Positions 24,832 through 33,759 of a stretch of DNA of 64,000 bases are shown here, in pieces. Origin of the DNA: Candidatus Omnitrophota bacterium (GTDB lineage Bacteria > Omnitrophota > Gorgyraeia > Duberdicusellales > 4484-171); contig JALOCC010000003.1 in the NCBI GenBank assembly GCA_023227945.1, forward strand, positions 15,376 through 79,375. The letters are read 5' to 3'. Position 1 is the stretch's first letter; every line of letters begins with the position of its first letter. The position numbers were made by a program, and so were the translations under genes. The notes beneath the pieces are model-generated. The model made no database searches. It saw only the letters and a list, made by a program, of their open reading frames with translations, and was not told the DNA's origin.

Positions 24832-26094
24832 ATGCTAAAGAAAGTATTTCTTTTAATGATGGCTTCTTTGTTGTGTTGCTGCCTTTCTTTCGCTGACGAG
24901 TTAACAAAAGATGAATTGATTCAAAAGCTGACGCAACGCGTTGAGCAATTAGAAAAGAAAGTTGAAGAGTTAAATAAAAAACAAGGCGTGTATGAAAATA
25001 TCTCTGGTTCTTCAGAGGAAGTTATTCAAAAGAAAGTTGAAGACGCTTTAGCAAAGAAAGAAGAACAATCAGGAGGCCTGGCGAAAGCTTTAAAGAGCAT
25101 TACCTTAAGCGGATTCGTTGATGCAGCCTATACCTATAATTTTAACAGGCTTAATTCAGGTACAAATACTGCAAGAGTATTTGATACTGAACCGAATAGT
25201 TTTACTCTACAAGCGGCAAAAATCGCCTTGGAAAAACTTCCGACCCCTGAAGATAGAGTTGGTTTTCGCACCGACGTTTTATTTGGCCAGGATGCCAAGA
25301 TAATAAAACCGTATGGCTGGAATACGGATGATGTTAATCTTGAGCAAGCATACGCCGACATTCTATTTCCTCCTGGAAAAGGGTTAGATGTAAAAGCGGG
25401 CAAATTTGTTACTCTCGCCGGCGCGGAAGTGATTGAGTCAAAAGATAACTGGAATTTCTCACGGTCTTTGCTCTTTGGTTATGCTATTCCGTTTACGCAT
25501 ACGGGCTTACGCGCAAGTTACCCGCTTATGGATAATTTAACAGGGTTTTTCGGTGTGAATAATGGCTGGGATGACATTAAGGATAACAATAAAGGAAAGT
25601 CTTTTGAAACTGCTTTAGCTTACACGGTATCGGATAAATTATCTTTTAATCTTACAGGAATATTTGGGCCGGAACAACCTTCGAACAATCATTCCAATAG
25701 GGCTCTTGTTGATTTTGTCGCAACCTATAAACCGTTTGAGAAAATTACACTTAAGTTAAATACCGATTATGGCCACGAAGACGATGCTGTAGCGCCGGGT
25801 AAAAACGGCGAATGGGCCGGTATTGCCGGATATATCCGTTATGACGTAAATAATTGGCTTAGTTTTTCAAATAGGACAGAATATTTTAGCGACCCGCAAG
25901 GTTTAAGAGTTGTAGCTGGGACGCCGCAGGATTTATGGGAAAATACTTTGACTACGGAAGTAAGGCCGTTTAAAAACATTATCACGCGCCTGGAGTATCG
26001 TTATGATGCGTCCAGCAAAGATGTTTTTACTAAAAATGAAACACCGATTGACCATCAAAGTACTATAGCAGCAGAGGCTATTTATATTTTTTAG
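24832..26094 (+). CDS. Outer-membrane beta-barrel protein, BBP2/OmpL-like porin
   Basis: 420 residues: signal peptide to about Ala21, a predicted coiled coil (residues about 25-75, QLEKKVEELNKK), then LSGFVDAAYTYNFNRL and a beta-rich barrel with many aromatic girdle residues. The segment on GFRTDVLFGQDAK followed by YADILFPPGKGLDVKAGKF is typical of BBP2-type porins. It ends with the terminal aromatic residue (EAIYIF) needed for outer-membrane assembly. Position after glnK suggests a channel for nitrogen compounds, which is inference. A hairpin at 26151-26180 follows. Confidence 0.85.
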   Translation: MLKKVFLLMMASLLCCCLSFADELTKDELIQKLTQRVEQLEKKVEELNKKQGVYENISGSSEEVIQKKVEDALAKKEEQSGGLAKALKSITLSGFVDAAYTYNFNRLNSGTNTARVFDTEPNSFTLQAAKIALEKLPTPEDRVGFRTDVLFGQDAKIIKPYGWNTDDVNLEQAYADILFPPGKGLDVKAGKFVTLAGAEVIESKDNWNFSRSLLFGYAIPFTHTGLRASYPLMDNLTGFFGVNNGWDDIKDNNKGKSFETALAYTVSDKLSFNLTGIFGPEQPSNNHSNRALVDFVATYKPFEKITLKLNTDYGHEDDAVAPGKNGEWAGIAGYIRYDVNNWLSFSNRTEYFSDPQGLRVVAGTPQDLWENTLTTEVRPFKNIITRLEYRYDASSKDVFTKNETPIDHQSTIAAEAIYIF

Positions 26095-26185
26095 TGAGCA
26101 CGTTGTTTCTGCAAGCGTTTAGCACGAAGTAAAAACAACAGTGCGGATTGACCCCGCACCGACCTTGTTCTGGTGCAGGGTTATG
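26095..26185 (+). terminator. Hairpins after the porin gene
   Basis: GTTGTTT pairs with AAACAAC (26102-26139), and CCCGCAC-type bases pair with GTGCAGGG (26153-26180). No strong T-tract follows, so termination is uncertain. Confidence 0.35.
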
Positions 26186-26205
26186 TCGAATTCATAAATT
26201 TTCCA

Positions 26206-26415
26206 ATGAATGATAATTTTTCCAATTTTCTTGATCCGATTGCAAAAGTCTGGAACAACCAACAAGTATTACCTTATGCCTTGTCTATGCCAAAAGCAAA
26301 AATAGATAAGAAAATAAAGCCTTTTAAACGAAATCAGCCTCAAATCCAAGGTTTAAGCCCGACGAAAAAAGTTAAAACAAAAATAATTTTAAAAAAAGGT
26401 TACCAAGCAGGCTAA
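26206..26415 (+). CDS. Short basic hypothetical ORF
   Basis: 69 codons from ATG (or from GTG 26173). The C-terminus is very basic (IDKKIKPFKRNQPQ, KKVKTKIILKKGYQAG) and its last bases AAAAAAGGTTACCAA are shared with the end of the sigma-like gene (…KKGYQK). It may be a paralogue remnant or simply DNA that carries the GGTTACC element before leader C. No family recognised, no clear ribosome-binding site. Confidence 0.3.
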   Translation: MNDNFSNFLDPIAKVWNNQQVLPYALSMPKAKIDKKIKPFKRNQPQIQGLSPTKKVKTKIILKKGYQAG

Positions 26416-26437
26416 ATCTTTACTTATATAGTAAAGG
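26396..26437 (+). promoter_or_regulatory. Shared element upstream of leader C
   Basis: AAGGTTACCAAG followed by TTTACTTATATAGT, matching the element before leader B in sequence and in the distance between the palindrome GGTTACC and the presumed -10 (TATAGT). CTTTAC/GTAAAG also forms a small inverted repeat here. Confidence 0.4.
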
Positions 26438-26458
26438 GTTAGAACTATAACCAGAGAA

Positions 26459-26531
26459 GCACAAGGTTTGTGCAAAAGCTATTAAAACAAGGGTGTTTTA
26501 AGGCTATCAGAGCTTAAAACACCCTTTTTTT
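26459..26531 (+). promoter_or_regulatory. Leader C: candidate ANTAR-type dual hairpin with terminator, before glnA
   Basis: P1: GCAC, loop AAGGTTT, GTGC (26459-26473). Linker of eight bases. P2: TTAAAAC, hexaloop AAGGGT, GTTTTAA (26482-26501), a seven-base-pair stem. Terminator: AAGGGTGTTTTAAG pairs perfectly with CTTAAAACACCCTT (26489-26526), then a T-run. P2 and the terminator share 26489-26501 and exclude each other. P2's loop has A1 and G4. This is the clearest copy of the three leaders. GlnA starts 28 bases downstream. Confidence 0.72.
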
Positions 26532-26558
26532 ATAACAAAAACATTAAAGGAGGTTGAA

Positions 26559-27890
26559 ATGGCTAAGAAGACAAAACAGGACATTCTAAAGTTAGTAAAG
26601 GAAAACGATGTAAAATTTATTCGTTTATGGTTTACCGATGTGTTGGGGCAAGTGAAGAGTTTTGCTATTACAGATAAGGAATTAGAGGGCGCCCTTGAAA
26701 ACGGAATGGGTTTTGACGGTTCTTCTATCACTGGTTATCAGGATATAGAAGAATCCGACATGATCGCAATGCCAGATCCGGATACTTTTGCGATTTTACC
26801 CTGGCGGCCAAGCGAAAAAGCCGTTGCCAGAATGATTTGTAACGTGTTAAATCCCGATAAAACCCCGTATGAGGGTGACCCGCGTTATGTACTAAAAAGA
26901 GCACTAGAGCGCGCAAACAAAATGGGGTTTGACCATTATTATTTAGGGCCTGAATTAGAGTTCTTCTATTTTAAGACAGATTCGGCTACAGATATTTTAG
27001 ATAAGGGGGGATATTTTGACCTTACAACGCTTGATGTTGCCAGCGATCTTCGGAGGGAAACTGTTTTAGCTCTTGAAAAAATGGGCATCGACGTGGAATA
27101 TTCCCATCATGAAGTTGCACCCAGCCAGCACGAGGTTGATATGCGTTATAAAGATGCGCTGGAAATGGCAGATAGCGTAATAACTTACAGGGTTGTTGTC
27201 AAAGAGATTGCGAGTAAGTTTGGAGTGTATGCCACTTTTATGCCAAAACCTATTTTTGGCCAGAATGGTTCAGGTATGCATACGCATCAGTCGCTATTTA
27301 AAGGAAGTAAAAATGCTTTCTTTGATGCAAAAGCGGATGATTCTCTTTCCGATACTGCCCGTTGTTTTATCGCCGGACTCCTTAAGCATTCAAAAGAAAT
27401 ATGCTCAATATTTGCCCAAACCACAAATTCTTACAAAAGGTTAGTGCCTGGTTACGAAGCGCCTGTATACATAGCATGGAGCCGTAGGAACAGAAGCGCG
27501 CTTATAAGGGTGCCGCTCTATTATCCGGGAAAAGAAAAAGCTACCAGGTGCGAATTTAGAGCATGTGACCCGGCATGCAATCCGTATCTTGCATTTGCCG
27601 CCATGCTTCATGCGGGGTTAGATGGTATAGAAAAAAAATATAAAGCGCCTAAACCGATGGATCAGAATTTGTATCATTTAACCGATGAGGAACGAAAAGA
27701 AAAAGGCATTGAAACATTACCTGATAACCTTGGGCACGCAATTGCCATAACCGAAAGCAGCGAACTTGTGAAGAAAGTTTTGGGAAAACATATTTTTCCA
27801 AGATTTGTTGAATTAAAGAAAAAAGAATGGGATGAGTACAGGATTCAAGTTCCTCAACATGAACTTGATAAGTATCTTTCAATTTTATAG
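26559..27890 (+). CDS. glnA: Glutamine synthetase, type I-alpha
   Basis: 443 residues. Grasp domain, then the ATP-binding GQNGSGMHTHQSLFKG, the glutamate-binding segment, and NRSALIRVP with the conserved Arg. It lacks the roughly 25-residue insertion and the NLYDLP adenylylation tyrosine region typical of the beta subtype; the corresponding region reads QNLYHLTDEERKEKG, so it belongs to the alpha type controlled by feedback and protein partners rather than adenylylation. It makes glutamine from glutamate, ammonia and ATP. AAAGGAGG precedes ATG, behind leader C. Confidence 0.95.
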   Translation: MAKKTKQDILKLVKENDVKFIRLWFTDVLGQVKSFAITDKELEGALENGMGFDGSSITGYQDIEESDMIAMPDPDTFAILPWRPSEKAVARMICNVLNPDKTPYEGDPRYVLKRALERANKMGFDHYYLGPELEFFYFKTDSATDILDKGGYFDLTTLDVASDLRRETVLALEKMGIDVEYSHHEVAPSQHEVDMRYKDALEMADSVITYRVVVKEIASKFGVYATFMPKPIFGQNGSGMHTHQSLFKGSKNAFFDAKADDSLSDTARCFIAGLLKHSKEICSIFAQTTNSYKRLVPGYEAPVYIAWSRRNRSALIRVPLYYPGKEKATRCEFRACDPACNPYLAFAAMLHAGLDGIEKKYKAPKPMDQNLYHLTDEERKEKGIETLPDNLGHAIAITESSELVKKVLGKHIFPRFVELKKKEWDEYRIQVPQHELDKYLSIL

Positions 27891-27899
27891 GAAACTACG

Positions 27900-28607
27900 G
27901 TGATTCTTATCTTGCAGCATACAAAAGAGGAAGGGCCTGGAACGCTTGGCAGTTTCCTAAGAAACAGCAGCTGGGAGATAAGGATCACCCGTCTTTATAA
28001 AAAAGAAAAGTTACCGGATGATTTATCTAGAGTTGAGGCGGTTATAGTTATGGGTGGGCCAATGAATGTTTACGAAGAAAAAAAATTTCCATTCTTAAAG
28101 AGTGAAGATATCTTCTTAAAAAAAGTAATAGGCGAAGAAATTCCTATTCTGGGAATTTGTCTTGGCGCGCAGCTTTTAGCCAAAGCTCTTGGCGCAAAAG
28201 TAAAAAAAGCGCATCACGCGGAAATAGGGTGGGGTAATGTGAATTTAACAGATAATGGAAAGAATGACCAGCTTTTAAAAGGTTTAGATAAAAAACTAGA
28301 CATCTTCCAGTGGCACGAAGATACTTTTGAACTTCCGAAAGGGGCGGCTCTACTTGCAAAAAATTCTTTATGCCCTAACCAGGCATTTCGCTACGGTAAA
28401 AACTGTTACGGATTGCAATTTCATATAGAAGTAGATGCTCCTTTAATTTTATGCTGGATAAAAGATTATTGCAAAAGCCGTAATTTGAATATGCGGTTTA
28501 AGGGGCAAGAAATGTTATTTGATTATTATCAAAAGCAAGAAAAGTTCAACCGGCAAGCAGCAAATATTTATCTGAATTTTTCAAGGCTTATACAGCCGCT
28601 GAATTAA
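27900..28607 (+). CDS. Class I glutamine amidotransferase-like protein
   Basis: 235 residues. The catalytic triad is readable: GICLGAQLLAKALG with Cys87, and LQFHIEVD with His176 and Glu178. MGGPMNVYEE forms the oxyanion-strand region. Stand-alone class I GATases of this length hydrolyse glutamine or act on gamma-glutamyl compounds; the partner and product are unknown. GTG start nine bases after glnA, so translation is probably coupled. Confidence 0.85.
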   Translation: MILILQHTKEEGPGTLGSFLRNSSWEIRITRLYKKEKLPDDLSRVEAVIVMGGPMNVYEEKKFPFLKSEDIFLKKVIGEEIPILGICLGAQLLAKALGAKVKKAHHAEIGWGNVNLTDNGKNDQLLKGLDKKLDIFQWHEDTFELPKGAALLAKNSLCPNQAFRYGKNCYGLQFHIEVDAPLILCWIKDYCKSRNLNMRFKGQEMLFDYYQKQEKFNRQAANIYLNFSRLIQPLN

Positions 28608-28688
28608 GCGTATAGGTTTTTTTGGAAAAGGTTGCATAAAATTTAGGCATAAATTGCCAGTGTTTAAGGAGGTTCATTAGCCCACAAT

Positions 28689-28922
28689 ATGGAACCGGAT
28701 AAAATTGTAGATGAAATTTATAATTCTTTTTTAATCGGCAACGACGGAAAGGTTTATGCAAACACTATTGAATATATAGAAAAAATTATCATTGAAAAGG
28801 TACTTGAAAGAAGCTTCGGCAATCAATTCAGGGCAGCAAAGATTTTAGGGATTAATCGTAATACTTTACGTTCCAAAATAAAGAAATTGAATATAGACGC
28901 AAGTAGGTGGAAAGGTTATTGA
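28689..28922 (+). CDS. Fis-type helix-turn-helix protein
   Basis: 77 residues. The C-terminal part, IIIEKVLERSFGNQFRAAKI then LGINRNTLRSKIKKL, is the Fis/NtrC C-terminal DNA-binding helix-turn-helix. The N-terminal 35 residues are short. It lacks the receiver and AAA+ domains of NtrC. Standing between glnA and gltB it may help control the glutamate synthase genes. A GGAGG lies 18 bases before the ATG, and CAT lies between. Confidence 0.75.
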   Translation: MEPDKIVDEIYNSFLIGNDGKVYANTIEYIEKIIIEKVLERSFGNQFRAAKILGINRNTLRSKIKKLNIDASRWKGY

Positions 28923-28929
28923 TAGCTAA

Positions 28930-29139
28930 TGAATAAAACTCTAAACCCTAAACTCGAAACTCTAAACAAACTCGAAATCACAATGTTCCAAATCCTAAAC
29001 GTTTCGAGTTTGGGATTTCGAGTTTGTAGTTTGTTTAGGATTTTCCGCCAGAGGCCCTCGGCTTCGCCGAGAGGCGAGCGGATCCGCCCACATATAAAAA
29101 ATATATCGGTGGCGGAAGTGTTTAGAGTTTTAGGGTTTA
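28930..29139. repeat. Stuttering inverted element with TTCCGCCA core (R3, copy 2), abutting gltB
   Basis: Left part repeats CTAAAC and CTCGAAAC words (ACTCTAAACCCTAAACTCG); the right end GTTTAGAGTTTTAGGGTTT is their inverse. A second pair TTTCGAGTTTGG occurs within. The core (29043-29117) starts TTCCGCCAGAGGC and ends GGTGGCGGAA, with an added GGCTTCGCC hairpin compared with the amt copy. The element ends four bases before the gltB ATG, so gltB's translation start region comes from the repeat. Confidence 0.6.
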
Positions 29140-29142
29140 AAT

Positions 29143-32100
29143 ATGAAATATAAGCATTTCCCAGGACAACAAGGTCTCTACTACCCGGAATATGAGCATG
29201 ATTCTTGCGGGGTGGGGTTTGTTTGTAACATAAAAGGCCAGAAATCAAATGCTATCGTCCGGCAGGGAATTGAGGTTTTACGCCGGCTGTCGCACCGAGG
29301 AGCAGTAGGTTCGGACCCAAAAACCGGAGATGGCGCGGGAATCTTAATTCAGATCCCGCACGAATTTTTTAAAAAGTCCGCTCAAGCAATAAAAATTAAT
29401 TTACCGGAATTAGGTTTCTACGGCACCGGTTTGATATTTTTGCCGAAAGATATTAAAGAACGTGAATTCTGTAAAAAAACATTTGAAAAAATTATAAAAG
29501 ATGAAGGCCAAATTTTTTTAGGATGGCGTAGTGTGCCGATAGATAATTCGGATATAGGCAAAGGAGCCAAGGCCAGCGAGCCGGTTTTTGAACAAGTTTT
29601 TATTGAGAGAAACAAAGATGTAAGCGGGGAACTGGATTTTGAAAGGAAACTTTATGTAATCAGAAAACAAGTGGAAAATATTATCCGTTCATCCGAATTA
29701 CAGCAAAAGAAATCTTTCTATATTACTAATATTTCCACCCGCACATTTTCCTATAAGGGTTTGCTCATGCCTGGCCAGCTGGAGAACTTTTTTGTTGACC
29801 TTAAGGATGAAAGTATAGAAAGTTCACTATGTTTAGTGCATTCACGTTATAGTACTAATACTTTTCCTACCTGGGACTTAGCGCAGCCATTTAGATTCTT
29901 AGCTCACAACGGAGAAATAAATACTTTACGCGGGAATATAAACGGAGTACGGGCAAGAGAACGGTTAATTTCCAGCGAGATTTTTGGGGCAGATATAGAA
30001 AAGCTAAAACCAGTTATCGTTGAAGGAGGGAGCGATTCGGCTGCAATTGATAATCTATTTGAGCTGCTGGTTTTATCGGGCCGGCCCCTTGAGCATACAA
30101 TGATGATGCTTATTCCTGCGGCTTGGGAACACGATAAATTTATGGATTGTGAGCTTAAAGATTTTTATAAATATCATGCTTGTTTTATGGAGCCTTGGGA
30201 TGGGCCGGCGGCAATGGCTTTTACCGACGGAAAAAATATTGCTGCCGCTTTAGATAGAAACGGACTTAGGCCAGCGCGTTATATTATAACTAAAAATGAT
30301 TTTGTAGTGATGGCATCTGAGGTAGGCGTTTTGGATATTGCACCTAAAGATATTAAGATTTCAGGCCGTCTTGAGCCGGGAAAATTATTTTTTATTGATA
30401 CGCAAGCAGGCTGCATAGTAGACGATTCCCAGATAAAAAAAAGAGTATCCGGCAATTGCCCATATGGTAAATGGAATACCGAAAATATGGTTGATCTTGA
30501 TAGCCTTGTAGGCGGCAGTACAGGCAATAAAAAACCCGCAGATATAATAGCTTGCCTTAAGGCTTTTGGTTATTCCCGGGAAGACCTGAAAATAGTTATT
30601 CGGCCTATGGCCGAAGAAGGGAAAGAGCCCGTAGGTTCAATGGGCAATGATACTCCGCATGCTTTTTTGTCAAAGAAACCCCAGCTTCTTTATAGCTATT
30701 TTAAGCAATTGTTTGCGCAAGTAACAAATCCGGCGATAGATTCTATCAGAGAAAAGCTGGTGATGAGTTTAGAAAGTTTTATCGGCCCTGAGAAAAATAT
30801 TTTAGAGGAAACTCCTAAGCATAGCCATAAACTTAAAGTAAGGAATCCGATATTAACAAACGAAGAACTTATAAAAATTCGAGATATCAGCATAAATAAT
30901 TTTAGAACCAAGACGATTTATACTTTTTTTGACGCAGTTAATCCTAAGGAAGGTTTTGTCCGCGCGCTGGAAAGGATTTGTTTTGAAGCGGAATATGCCA
31001 TTGATAAAGGGTATTCTTTTATTATATTAAGTGACCGTGGAATTGATAAGGATAGAATTGCTTTGCCGGCACTTTTAGCAATGAGCGCAGTCCATCATTA
31101 TCTGGTAAGAAAAACTATACGTTCGCAGGTTGCGATAATAGTTGAAAGCGCAGAGCCCAGAGAGGTACACCATTTTGCTTTGCTTTTTGGTTACGGCGCA
31201 GACTGCATAAACCCATATCTTGCCTATGAAACAATAGAATATCTTATCAGCGAAAAAGAGATTAATTTAGACCGTAAAAACGCATTGAAGAATTACAATA
31301 AAGCTTTAACAGACGGCATATTAAAAATATTGTCAAAAATGGGGATATCTACCTTAAGAAGCTATCGCGGAGCGCAAATATTTGAAGCTTTAGGTTTAGA
31401 CGATGAGCTTATAGAGAAGTATTTTACCGGAACCGTATCGCGAATAGCCGGCGTTGGCCTTCCCGGGATAGCGCAGGAGACTATCGAAAGGCATAAAGAA
31501 GCTTTCGCCCAAAGAGGCGTAGTTAGCCCGTATTTAACCAGCGGTGGAATTTATCAATGGAAAAGAGATGGAGAATTTCATCTTTGGAATCCCGAAACTA
31601 TCGCTGCCTTGCAAGATGCTACGCGCAATAACGATTATGACAAATATAAAGAATTTGCGCGGATGATAAATAATCAGTCAGATAATCCTGTGACCTTGAG
31701 AAGCTTGCTTAAGTTCAAAAAAGAAAAACCGATTCCTATTGATGAAGTTGAACCCGTTCAAAGTATTATGCGGCGTTTTACAACCGGCGCAATGAGTTTT
31801 GGTTCAATCAGTGCTTTAGCGCACGAAACAATTGCTATCGCCATGAACAGAATAGGCGGAAAATCTAACACCGGTGAAGGTGGCGAAGATCCGGACAGAT
31901 TTACGGCCCTACCTAACGGCGACTCAAAAAGAAGCGCCGTAAAACAAGTTGCCTCCGGAAGATTCGGTGTCACTACAAACTATCTTGTTAATGCAGATGA
32001 AATACAAATAAAGATTGCTCAGGGGGCAAAGCCAGGCGAAGGAGGCCAATTACCGGGGCATAAAGTAAGCCCGATAATCGCCCGAATCAGGTATACAACC

Positions 32101-33672
32101 CCCGGCGTTACTTTAATATCTCCGCCGCCGCATCATGATATATATTCTATTGAGGACCTTGCACAATTAATATTTGATTTAAAAAATGTTAATCCTCGCG
32201 CCCGCGTAAGCGTAAAGCTTGTATCAGAAGTAGGAGTAGGAACTGTTGCCGCAGGCGTTGCCAAAGGGCATGCGGATATGATTCTTATTTCCGGCGGAGA
32301 CGGCGGCACCGGCGCATCTCCTCAGAGCTCAATAAGATATGCAGGGCTTCCGTGGGAGCTTGGCGTTAGCGAGACGCATCAAACACTCCTGCTGAATAAT
32401 TTACGTTCAAGAGTGCGCATACAAACTGATGGGCAGATGCGAACCGGCCGCGATGTGGCAATAGCCGCTTTGTTAGGAGCGGAAGAATTTGGTTTTTGTT
32501 CGAGCGTGCTTGTTGTAAGCGGCTGCGTTATGCTTAGGCATTGCCAGCTTAATAATTGTTCAGTTGGCATAGCTACGCAAGATGAGGCTTTACAGAAACG
32601 CTTTGGAGGAAAACCTGAATATATAGTGAACTATTTTAATTTCATAACACAGGAACTACGCGAAATTATGGCAAGTTTAGGCATAAGGACTATAAACGAA
32701 ATGATTGGCCGCGCAGATCTTATTGAAGTAAATAAAGAGATTATTCCTTCCAAAGCGCGCGGAGTAAATTATTCCAAAATCCTTTATGTGCCGGAATTAC
32801 CTCGAGATTATGCAAGATATTGTAAAGTAAAACAGGAAAGCGGGCTTGATTTTGTTTTAGACAAAGAACTTATAAAAATGTGTGGTGTTTTTAAAGAGAA
32901 TGAGCCAATAAAAATTTCAGTTAAGATTAATAATACCAACAGAACTGCAGGTGCAATGCTTAGCGGAGAGTTAATCCGGCGCTATGGAGAAGCGGGGTTG
33001 CCCCATGATTCTATAGTTTGTAAATTTAAAGGCATTGCCGGCCAAAGTTTTGGCGCTTTTCTGGCGAAAGGAATTACTTTTGAATTAGAAGGTATGGCTA
33101 ATGATTATGTTGGCAAAGGAATTTCCGGAGGAAAAATTATTATTTATCCAGATAAACAGACAGGATATAAGGCCGAAGAAAATATTATTATTGGAAATAC
33201 CGCGTTTTATGGTGCTATCGCTGGTGAAGCTTATATTGGAGGTGTTGCCGGCGAACGGTTTTGTATACGAAACTCAGGCCTTAAGGCAGTAGTTGAAGGC
33301 GTGGGGGATCATGGTTGCGAGTATATGACCGGCGGGTATGTCGCTATAATCGGTAAGACCGGCCGTAATTTTGCCGCAGGTATGAGCGGCGGCATTGCGT
33401 ATGTATATAATGCAGGAAAAGATTTTAATCAGAAATGTAATTTAGAAATGGTGGAGTTGGAAATTCTTTCCCAGAATGATGAAAAAGTACTTTACGATTT
33501 ACTCTGTAACCATCATAAATACACTCAAAGCGCAATTGCTAAGAAAATTATTGAGCATTTTAAAAAAGAAATTAAACATTTTGTCAAAGTTATGCCAACA
33601 GAATATAAACGTATTTTAGCAGGGAAAAAAGCGATAAAGAAACCGGATTTGGTTGAGGTGTCAGATGGGTGA
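29143..33672 (+). CDS. gltB: Glutamate synthase, large subunit
   Basis: 1509 residues. A 21-residue propeptide precedes the nucleophile Cys22 (HDSCGVGFV) of the glutaminase domain (about 22-430). The central domain, FMN-binding (beta/alpha)8 barrel (about 800-1200, with GEGGEDPDRF and GGDGGTGASPQSS) and the [3Fe-4S] cysteine loop (CVMLRHCQLNNCSVG) follow, ending with the right-handed GXGXG helix domain (GAIAGEAYIGG, GGIAYVYNAG). It transfers the glutamine amide to 2-oxoglutarate. No strong ribosome-binding site; only TAGGG lies near. Confidence 0.95.
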   Translation: MKYKHFPGQQGLYYPEYEHDSCGVGFVCNIKGQKSNAIVRQGIEVLRRLSHRGAVGSDPKTGDGAGILIQIPHEFFKKSAQAIKINLPELGFYGTGLIFLPKDIKEREFCKKTFEKIIKDEGQIFLGWRSVPIDNSDIGKGAKASEPVFEQVFIERNKDVSGELDFERKLYVIRKQVENIIRSSELQQKKSFYITNISTRTFSYKGLLMPGQLENFFVDLKDESIESSLCLVHSRYSTNTFPTWDLAQPFRFLAHNGEINTLRGNINGVRARERLISSEIFGADIEKLKPVIVEGGSDSAAIDNLFELLVLSGRPLEHTMMMLIPAAWEHDKFMDCELKDFYKYHACFMEPWDGPAAMAFTDGKNIAAALDRNGLRPARYIITKNDFVVMASEVGVLDIAPKDIKISGRLEPGKLFFIDTQAGCIVDDSQIKKRVSGNCPYGKWNTENMVDLDSLVGGSTGNKKPADIIACLKAFGYSREDLKIVIRPMAEEGKEPVGSMGNDTPHAFLSKKPQLLYSYFKQLFAQVTNPAIDSIREKLVMSLESFIGPEKNILEETPKHSHKLKVRNPILTNEELIKIRDISINNFRTKTIYTFFDAVNPKEGFVRALERICFEAEYAIDKGYSFIILSDRGIDKDRIALPALLAMSAVHHYLVRKTIRSQVAIIVESAEPREVHHFALLFGYGADCINPYLAYETIEYLISEKEINLDRKNALKNYNKALTDGILKILSKMGISTLRSYRGAQIFEALGLDDELIEKYFTGTVSRIAGVGLPGIAQETIERHKEAFAQRGVVSPYLTSGGIYQWKRDGEFHLWNPETIAALQDATRNNDYDKYKEFARMINNQSDNPVTLRSLLKFKKEKPIPIDEVEPVQSIMRRFTTGAMSFGSISALAHETIAIAMNRIGGKSNTGEGGEDPDRFTALPNGDSKRSAVKQVASGRFGVTTNYLVNADEIQIKIAQGAKPGEGGQLPGHKVSPIIARIRYTTPGVTLISPPPHHDIYSIEDLAQLIFDLKNVNPRARVSVKLVSEVGVGTVAAGVAKGHADMILISGGDGGTGASPQSSIRYAGLPWELGVSETHQTLLLNNLRSRVRIQTDGQMRTGRDVAIAALLGAEEFGFCSSVLVVSGCVMLRHCQLNNCSVGIATQDEALQKRFGGKPEYIVNYFNFITQELREIMASLGIRTINEMIGRADLIEVNKEIIPSKARGVNYSKILYVPELPRDYARYCKVKQESGLDFVLDKELIKMCGVFKENEPIKISVKINNTNRTAGAMLSGELIRRYGEAGLPHDSIVCKFKGIAGQSFGAFLAKGITFELEGMANDYVGKGISGGKIIIYPDKQTGYKAEENIIIGNTAFYGAIAGEAYIGGVAGERFCIRNSGLKAVVEGVGDHGCEYMTGGYVAIIGKTGRNFAAGMSGGIAYVYNAGKDFNQKCNLEMVELEILSQNDEKVLYDLLCNHHKYTQSAIAKKIIEHFKKEIKHFVKVMPTEYKRILAGKKAIKKPDLVEVSDG

Positions 33673-33748
33673 GCGTTACACGTAACAAGTATCACGTAAC
33701 ACGTTTAAAAAAAGACGCGATACTTGTTACATGATACGTGTTACTTAA
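33672..33748. repeat. Stuttering inverted repeat between gltB and gltD
   Basis: Words of the type CGTAACACG, ACAAGTATCACG repeat, then GATACTTGTTACATGATACG and TGTTAC on the other side: the two sides are inverted copies around a loop TTTAAAAAAAGACGC. Similar TAACACG stuttering appears before carB. It may act as an mRNA hairpin in the gltB-gltD intergenic gap. Confidence 0.55.
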
Positions 33749-33759
33749 TAAAGGAAAAG

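Noticed and set aside
26094-26115. Sigma-54 promoter resembling GAGCAC...TGCA after the porin
   Set aside because: The -24 element lacks GG and the site sits before a hairpin, not at the leader.
26459-26531. Glutamine riboswitch (glnA RNA) before glnA
   Set aside because: The conserved three-way junction sequences are absent; hairpin pairs with AxxGxx loops fit ANTAR sites better.
33672-33748. Possible CRISPR-like array in the stuttering repeats
   Set aside because: Units are short, imperfect and adjacent, with no spacers of constant length; no cas genes in the window.
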